A DNA stretch of 56,265 nt, from positions 1-56,265 of the forward strand of contig NZ_JAMDGZ010000063.1 of assembly GCF_028656935.1 (NCBI RefSeq). Direction: 5' to 3'. Below the pieces are notes generated by a model. The model was not told the origin of the DNA, did no database searches, and saw only the letters and a program-made list of their open reading frames with translations. The translations under genes and the position numbers were made by a program. Position 1 is the first letter of the stretch. Every line of letters begins with the position of its first letter. This DNA is from Pseudomonas rubra (lineage in GTDB: Bacteria > Pseudomonadota > Gammaproteobacteria > Pseudomonadales > Pseudomonadaceae). Below, piece after piece: positions 51,588 to 56,265 of the stretch.

Positions 51588-53030
51588 TCATGACCCGGGT
51601 ACCGGCGTCGCCGATCCAGACATCACAGCCGTGGCCTGGTTGAAGGCTTTCTGCAGATCGATACCGTGGTCACTGATGATCAGTTCCAACAGGGCCGGAT
51701 CGTAGTCGCTGTCGCGCACCTTTAGAATCGACAGTAGCCGCTTGAGCTCGGACTCAAGCTCGACAAAACGCATCAACAACAGGTTATCAACGATGCTCGA
51801 CAGGTCAGGCGCTGGTGCATTTATTTCCGAGCCAAAGATATCGCGCATCTCCCAAGTGGCCAGAACGGTGACATCGCGAGCGCGCAACTCGCCCGTCAAG
51901 GCGCGGAAGAATTCGTTGAGCCGGCCAGGATGTGTCGCCAGCCGGGTAAACGCGCCCAGGCTGTCGATCAACACGCGTTTGATCTGGTGTTGATCGACCT
52001 TACGCAATAGGCGCATGCCAACGTCATCAAGCAAGCCTTCGGTGGTCGGCTGCCAGGCAATGTGCAAGGCGCCGCTACGTTCCAGCGCGGCAAAGTCGTG
52101 ACCCAGGGCTCGAGCCTTCAGGCGCAGACGTTGCGGGGTTTCGTAAAAGCCGAAGTGCAGGGCCGGTGCGTCGACGGTTGCGGCGCCCAGAAAGCTTGCG
52201 CCCAGCGAGGTCTTGCCAATGCCCGACGGTCCCATCACCAGGGTCACCGAGGCCGCTGGCAGGCCACCGCCCAGCAGGCTGTCCAATACCGGGATGCCGC
52301 TGGGCACCCGGCTCAACTCGCCGCTGCCAAGCCCACTGGGGTAGCTGTACAGCGACTCCAGCCGCGGGTAGACCTGAAGGCCGTCCTCGGTGATTTCACA
52401 TTCATGAATACCCGACAACGCAGCGCTGCCACGGGTTTTGCGCAGCTGGATACGGCGCACCGAGCGACTTCCGTACAACTCCTCACCCAGCTCGATGACG
52501 CCATCGACCATGGTGTGTTCCGGGCTACCGTCCTCAAGCCGCGAGCTAGTGAGAAACAGCACGGTGCAGCCGGCAAACGCGGCATGGCCATGCAGTTCGG
52601 CGATGAATTTCTTGGTATCCAGCGGGGTTTCCGCCCGCGAGCGTGCATTGAGCAGGCCATCGACAATCAGCAAGCTGGCCTGATGGCGGCTGATCTCGCC
52701 GCGCAGCAGCTTCACCACTTCATCCAGGCCTTCCTGTTCGAGGGTGTCGAAGGCACTGACGAACTGCAACTGTCCGCCGATCTTCGTCGGGTCGAAAAAG
52801 CTCAGGGTCGACAGGTACTGGAACAGGCGCTCATGGGATTCGCTCAGCAGCGTCGCCACCAGCACACGGCCGCCCTGGGCTACGTGATTGAAGGCCAGCT
52901 GGTTGGCGAGGATGGTCTTGCCCGAACCCGGTCGCCCTTGAACGATGTACGAGGCGCCGACCACCAAGCCGCCCTTGAGCAGTGCGTCGAGCCCGGGAAT
53001 TCCTGTGACAAGGCGTTCAAGTGGTTCCAC
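51588..53030 (-). CDS. KaiC-like double RecA ATPase
   Basis: 480 residues with two RecA-type repeats. Walker A sites are GRPGSGKT (residues 32-39) and GPSGIGKT (267-274), and Walker B ASLLIVDGLLNAR is near 118-130 in the first half. It is shorter than cyanobacterial KaiC (about 519 residues) and has no KaiB beside it. KaiC-like proteins outside cyanobacteria are linked to stress and signalling. The kinase gene lies directly upstream (18-bp gap) and the receiver gene directly downstream. Confidence 0.92.
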   Translation of the reverse strand: MEPLERLVTGIPGLDALLKGGLVVGASYIVQGRPGSGKTILANQLAFNHVAQGGRVLVATLLSESHERLFQYLSTLSFFDPTKIGGQLQFVSAFDTLEQEGLDEVVKLLRGEISRHQASLLIVDGLLNARSRAETPLDTKKFIAELHGHAAFAGCTVLFLTSSRLEDGSPEHTMVDGVIELGEELYGSRSVRRIQLRKTRGSAALSGIHECEITEDGLQVYPRLESLYSYPSGLGSGELSRVPSGIPVLDSLLGGGLPAASVTLVMGPSGIGKTSLGASFLGAATVDAPALHFGFYETPQRLRLKARALGHDFAALERSGALHIAWQPTTEGLLDDVGMRLLRKVDQHQIKRVLIDSLGAFTRLATHPGRLNEFFRALTGELRARDVTVLATWEMRDIFGSEINAPAPDLSSIVDNLLLMRFVELESELKRLLSILKVRDSDYDPALLELIISDHGIDLQKAFNQATAVMSGSATPVPGS

Positions 53031-53048
53031 GATGCTGAGCCTCTTGCG

Positions 53049-54206
53049 TCAGGGGTTGAGTTGCGAATCAGCGGCGAGGGTATAGACCGGCAGGTAGACA
53101 CTCATGCGCGTGCCCTTGCCCACCTCGCTGCTGACACTGACCGTGCCATTGCTCTGCTTGGCAAAACCATAGACCTGGCTCAGGCCCAGACCGGTGCCCT
53201 TACCAAAGCTCTTGGTGGTAAAGAACGGTTCGAAGATGCGCGGCAGTACCAGGTTGTCGATCCCCCGGCCGCTGTCACTGACGCTGATGCACACATAGCG
53301 CCCCACCAGGCCGTCGGGGATGCCCTGCAGTTCGTGGTTGTGCGCCTGCATGATGATCAAGCCTTCGCCATCGATGGCATCACGGGCATTGAAGATCAGG
53401 TTGAGCAGCACCATCTGCAGTTGCCCGGCGTCGACTTCGACGTCCCACAGGTTGTCTGCCATGATCACCTGTAGGTTCACGGCCTTGGGCAAGGTCTGGC
53501 CCAGTAGCAGTCGGGTCGACTCGACCAGGTCGGCGACCCGCACGCGGCCGAAACGCAATGCCTTGTGCCGGGCAAAACTGAGCAATTGCTGGGTCATCTG
53601 GCTACCGCGCTCGCCGGCATCGAGGATATGTTCCAGCAGCCGTTGGGTGCGCTGCGGATCACGGCTGTTGAGGGCCAGCCGGGCCGAACCGATGATGATC
53701 GTGAGCAGGTTGTTGAAGTCATGGGCCATGCCCCCGGTCAGTTGGCCCAGGGCTTCAAGCTTTTGTGACTGGAACAGCTGGGCGCGGACTTCATCGAGCT
53801 GCAGTGCGGCGTCGCGCCGATCTGTGATATCGCGGGTAATCTTCGCCAGCCCCACCACTTCGCCATCGGGTGCCCTGATCACGTCCAGCGCCACCAGCGC
53901 CCAGAACAGCGTACCGTCCTTGCGCATGCGCCAGCCTTCGTCCTGGGCACCGCCGGTGCTCAAGGCCCGTTGTAGCAGCCGGGCTGGCTTGCCATCGGCG
54001 CAGTCCTGGGGGGTAAAAAACAACGAGAAATGCTTGCCGATCACCTCGTCCGCTCGGTAGCCCTTGATCCGCTGGGCCCCTGCATTCCAGGACACCACAT
54101 GGCCTTCGAGGTCGAGCATGTAGATGGCGTAATCGACAACGGTCTGGACCAGTTGCTCGTAGCGACTGGCATGCATGACATGAAGTTCGGAATCGGACGA
54201 GACCAT
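53049..54206 (-). CDS. cytosolic PAS-domain hybrid-free sensor histidine kinase
   Basis: 385 residues. An N-terminal PAS domain (about 12-130; VDYAIYMLDLEGHVVSWNAG and LFWALVALDVIRAPDG) precedes an H-box with H162 in MAHDFNNLLTIIIGSARL. The ATPase domain has N-box LNLIFNARDAI, G1 DSGRGID and G2 GKGTGLGL. No membrane segment is seen, so it senses a cytosolic cue. ATG 54206 follows GTGGGGC; a longer frame goes to 54254. It is the first gene of the kinase/KaiC/receiver operon. Confidence 0.9.
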   Translation of the reverse strand: MVSSDSELHVMHASRYEQLVQTVVDYAIYMLDLEGHVVSWNAGAQRIKGYRADEVIGKHFSLFFTPQDCADGKPARLLQRALSTGGAQDEGWRMRKDGTLFWALVALDVIRAPDGEVVGLAKITRDITDRRDAALQLDEVRAQLFQSQKLEALGQLTGGMAHDFNNLLTIIIGSARLALNSRDPQRTQRLLEHILDAGERGSQMTQQLLSFARHKALRFGRVRVADLVESTRLLLGQTLPKAVNLQVIMADNLWDVEVDAGQLQMVLLNLIFNARDAIDGEGLIIMQAHNHELQGIPDGLVGRYVCISVSDSGRGIDNLVLPRIFEPFFTTKSFGKGTGLGLSQVYGFAKQSNGTVSVSSEVGKGTRMSVYLPVYTLAADSQLNP

Positions 54207-54392
54207 GGTTGCCCCACGAAGCCGCACGTGACTTGTCAGGATATGACAACACACGCCGGAAGCGATTCCCTGCGTTGGTCTAAAACTTAGTCGGCCTGTT
54301 CAGGCGCTGCCAGCACGCGGTTGACTCTAATATAACGATGGGTTATAAAGCTCGCTTGTTTGAGGGAGCAATGGCATTTTCCTCAACCCAGT

Positions 54393-54477
54393 GCGAGTGT
54401 GGTGGAATTGGTATACACAGCAGACTTAAAATCTGCCGGCGTGAGCCTTGCGGGTTCGAGTCCCGCCACTCGCACCA
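54393..54477 (+). tRNA. tRNA-Leu (anticodon UAA)
   Basis: 85 bases with encoded CCA. Acceptor stem GCGAGTG / CACTCGC, T arm GCGGGTTCGAGTCCCGC, and a long variable arm as in class II tRNAs. The anticodon loop CTTAAAA puts TAA at 54427-54429, which reads UUA. Confidence 0.96.
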
Positions 54478-54484
54478 TCTTCTG

Positions 54485-54510
54485 AAAAGGCGCCTTCGAG
54501 GCGCCTTTTT
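54485..54510 (+). terminator. intrinsic terminator after tRNA-Leu
   Basis: Stem AAAAGGCGCCT / AGGCGCCTTTTT with a TCG loop and a five-T tail, 7 bp after the tRNA. Confidence 0.9.
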
Positions 54511-54622
54511 GCTGTCTGGCGTTTGTCCTGCCGCGCCCTTATGCCCTTTTTACCCGGGGCCCGCCACACACCCTTCCGACAACTGCTAAGGTAAAATTGC
54601 CCAACAACGAAGGAAGGCCGCC

Positions 54623-55036
54623 ATGCGCTATACCCTGTTCGATAACCAGCGCGACGTGATAATCCTGCTGGCGCGTATTCTGCTGATGATCCTGTTCGTC
54701 ATGTCCGGCTGGAGCAAGCTTACCGGCTTCGAGGGTACGGTCGGCTACCTGGCCTCCCTGGGTGCCCCGGCACCAACGGTCGCTGCGGCGGTGGCGGTGA
54801 TCATGGAGTTCTTCGTCGCCATCCTTCTTATCCTGGGTTTCTACACCCGCCCCCTGGCCTTCCTGTTTGCCCTGTTCGTGATCGGTACCGCGCTGATCGG
54901 CCATCCATTCTGGACCATGGTCGAGCCCGCCAAGGCAGCCAACACCGTGCAGTTCTTCAAGAACATGAGCATCGTTGGCGGCTTGCTGTTGCTTTCGCTC
55001 ACCGGCGCCGGACGCTTCTCGCTGGACGGCCGCTGA
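54623..55036 (+). CDS. DoxX family membrane protein
   Basis: 137 residues with four hydrophobic helices. ILLARILLMILFVMSGWSKL, and GTALIGHPFWTM, are typical of the DoxX/YqjF group. The family is widespread in proteobacteria with poorly known roles, sometimes linked to redox stress. AAGGAAGG precedes the ATG at six bases. It converges with the acidic protein gene. Confidence 0.9.
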   Translation: MRYTLFDNQRDVIILLARILLMILFVMSGWSKLTGFEGTVGYLASLGAPAPTVAAAVAVIMEFFVAILLILGFYTRPLAFLFALFVIGTALIGHPFWTMVEPAKAANTVQFFKNMSIVGGLLLLSLTGAGRFSLDGR

Positions 55037-55048
55037 CACTCGACCTAC

Positions 55049-55076
55049 GGGTGCCAACCGGCTAGCTGGCTGGCAC
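55049..55076. terminator. convergent dyad between DoxX and the acidic protein gene
   Basis: An imperfect palindrome (GGTGCCA and TGGCACC outer arms around CCGGCTAGCTGG) lies exactly between the two stop codons. It has no strong T tract, so it may be a weak bidirectional terminator. Confidence 0.5.
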
Positions 55077-55265
55077 CTAAAGATCGTCGAGGGTGTCTAC
55101 GCCTTCATCCCAGAGTGCATCGTCATCCTCTTCGTCATCGTCATCGTCGTGCGGATCAAACAGTGGATTGACCTCGTCCTGCAGCGCGTCATCATCCTCG
55201 AAAAACTCATGGTCAAGCAGGTGATCGTGTTCGGGTTCGTGGATGTCCAGATCGTCGTCGTTCAT
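55077..55265 (-). CDS. Asp/Glu-rich small acidic protein
   Basis: 62 residues from ATG 55265 (MNDDDLDIHEPEHDHLLDHE), with AGGA eight bases upstream; a longer frame goes to 55313. Nearly half of the residues are Asp or Glu, including a DDDDDEEDDD run. It has no Cys, no signal peptide and no hydrophobic segment, and is probably disordered. Small acidic proteins of this type can bind metal or basic partners; no function is known here. Confidence 0.65.
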   Translation of the reverse strand: MNDDDLDIHEPEHDHLLDHEFFEDDDALQDEVNPLFDPHDDDDDEEDDDALWDEGVDTLDDL

Positions 55266-55372
55266 CTCAAAGTCCTGTAGCCTCGCCAGCATGGGGCGCC
55301 TGTATAAGCCCAAGCGCTGGCGCCGTCAATCTCGGGGTGCCCGGTCAGCCCTGCGGTCGGCAACGTACGTAC

Positions 55373-55705
55373 TCAGGATGCCGGAGTGATCGCGCGCGAC
55401 CCTGCGTGAACCATCAGGGAGGGCTGCTCATCGAGTTCGATGACTTCGGCGGCAATCGCCCGGCAGCGTTTGACACCCCAGACAATTGCCCGGGCTACAC
55501 CGATCTCGACGAGCCGGTCGTGATACTCCTCGACAATGGGCAGACCGGCACGGGTATAAACCCCGAGAAACAATTGAGTACTTCCACTGCGCGACACACG
55601 CGCTTTGACATCAAGTGTAAGTCCGGACTCCAAAGATTCTTCGTGCGCCTGGCTGTGCAGTTGGCAGTCTGCCCAAGCCCAGTAGTGTGCGCCTCTGTAC
55701 CTCAT
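55373..55705 (-). CDS. hypothetical protein
   Basis: 110 residues (start MRYRGAHYWAWADCQLHSQA). It contains LDVKARVSRSGSTQLFLGVY and WGVKRCRAIAAEVIELDEQP, which suggest a small alpha/beta domain. AAGGAAAATAATA before the ATG is a good ribosome site, which supports this strand over the overlapping frame on the other strand. No family recognised. Confidence 0.65.
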   Translation of the reverse strand: MRYRGAHYWAWADCQLHSQAHEESLESGLTLDVKARVSRSGSTQLFLGVYTRAGLPIVEEYHDRLVEIGVARAIVWGVKRCRAIAAEVIELDEQPSLMVHAGSRAITPAS

Positions 55706-55832
55706 TATTATTTTCCTTGTTGAGTCGGCAGCTCACGAAAGATATATAAAAAAAGTATGAAACTGAAGAACCCAATTGGGTGATGAACCCGAGCCAATAG
55801 TGCCAGTGGCTATATTGCAGACACCAGCAACT

Positions 55833-56120
55833 TCAAAGCGCCGAGACAAACCATGCGATAAACGCGAGCAACCCGATGCCTTGTAAAATCAGGAGCGTAC
55901 CGGCGCCTGCCGGCTTTCCGGCAAGCAGCCAGTAAGTGCCGACCAGAGGCAGGCACAAGGCGTTGGTGACACCCAGGGTGAATTTCGCAAGTTCACCGCC
56001 AAGGCTTGGGAAAGGACCCCCTGGGCTGAGCAGAATGAGGACGAAAAAAAAGCCGCCCGCTGCCGCGACAATGATCGCGGCAATCGCAAACAAGCGCTGT
56101 GGTAAAGAGGAGTCGTGCAT
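55833..56120 (-). CDS. small membrane protein of unknown function
   Basis: 95 residues with three hydrophobic helices (LFAIAAIIVAAAGGFFFVLI, LCLPLVGTYWLLAG, LLILQGIGLLAFIAWFVS). AAGGACTGATC precedes the ATG. The gene lies 127 bp upstream of the 110-residue gene on the same strand. No family recognised. The region to the window end (56121-56265) has no further gene. Confidence 0.7.
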   Translation of the reverse strand: MHDSSLPQRLFAIAAIIVAAAGGFFFVLILLSPGGPFPSLGGELAKFTLGVTNALCLPLVGTYWLLAGKPAGAGTLLILQGIGLLAFIAWFVSAL

Positions 56121-56250
56121 GATCAGTCCTTTGATGTGTTGAGCCGGGTATCATAACTGCATTGGCATAATTGGGCGTTGATTGCACCGCGATTCGTGCG
56201 CGCAGCGATCGTAATCTGGTCAGCACCTAATGTATTGCTTGAACTGGCCT

Positions 56251-56265
56251 CATCGCGGGGCAAGC
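56251..56265. repeat. partial REP element at window end
   Basis: CATCGCGGGGCAAGC is the left arm of the REP class seen at 14163, cut by the window edge. Confidence 0.7.

Noticed and set aside
55337..55723. 128-codon + strand frame overlapping the 110-residue minus-strand gene
   Set aside because: The minus-strand frame has a good ribosome site and better composition; this one has neither.
1..56265. CRISPR array, prophage, integrase or insertion sequence
   Set aside because: No regularly spaced repeats, transposase motifs or phage genes were seen; all repeated sequences found are REP elements, operators or short direct repeats.

Overview
The window looks like chromosomal DNA of a Pseudomonas, most likely of the putida/fluorescens group. 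The reasons are the high GC content with GC-rich third codon positions, four REP-type inverted repeats built on a GGGGCAAGCCCGCTCC core, and familiar pseudomonad genes: rsmA, modABC with a ModE-like site, E. coli-type ahpC/ahpF, gor, galU, a hydroxyproline (lhp) cluster and a KaiC/kinase/receiver operon. I see no insertion sequence, integrase, phage gene or CRISPR array. The genus is inferred from recognised proteins, not from a search.

Layout. Positions 1-7000 are the accessory-looking end. A large minus-strand gene enters from the left edge and encodes a GT4-like glycosyltransferase fused to a P-loop NTPase of STAND type. It is followed by an alpha/beta hydrolase and a very large LRR protein with a NEL-type E3 ubiquitin ligase end, which is broken by one frameshift. 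Positions 7000-14160 hold small metabolic genes under two TetR regulators: a LysE exporter, a DsbA-like isomerase, an SDR, a secreted HExxH protein, a TIM-barrel isomerase, an epoxide-hydrolase-like protein and a methyltransferase. Positions 14333-19530 are a compact catabolic operon of unknown substrate (DUF1185, hydrolase, ALDH, flavin reductase, carboxymuconolactone decarboxylase family, GntR, NUDIX).

Positions 19623-34397 are a hydroxyproline catabolic island. 4-Hydroxyproline epimerase, a three-subunit D-hydroxyproline dehydrogenase, the deaminase LhpC and an aldehyde dehydrogenase together take trans-4-hydroxy-L-proline to 2-oxoglutarate. An AcnX-type cis-3-hydroxyproline dehydratase plus a pyrroline-2-carboxylate reductase give proline. 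A second proline-racemase homologue, an amino-acid ABC transporter, a GntR and a PAS-AraC regulator complete the set. A polyamine-type ABC transporter (35290-39213) follows.

Two families of near-identical operator sites tie this region together. ATATSGTATACGAAAYW occurs before the lhp-side GntR, the transporter and lhpC. TATTAYGGTATWCCA occurs before the DUF1185 operon, the DUF1330 gene and the polyamine-type transporter. The second family links loci on both sides of the hydroxyproline block, suggesting one regulon split around it.

Positions 39281-56265 are mostly core functions: ahpCF, gor, galU, a two-gene tsdBA-like thiosulfate dehydrogenase module, small proteins of unknown role, a nitronate-monooxygenase-like enzyme, modABC, rsmA, a receiver/KaiC/histidine-kinase operon, tRNA-Leu(UAA), DoxX and a few short hypothetical genes.
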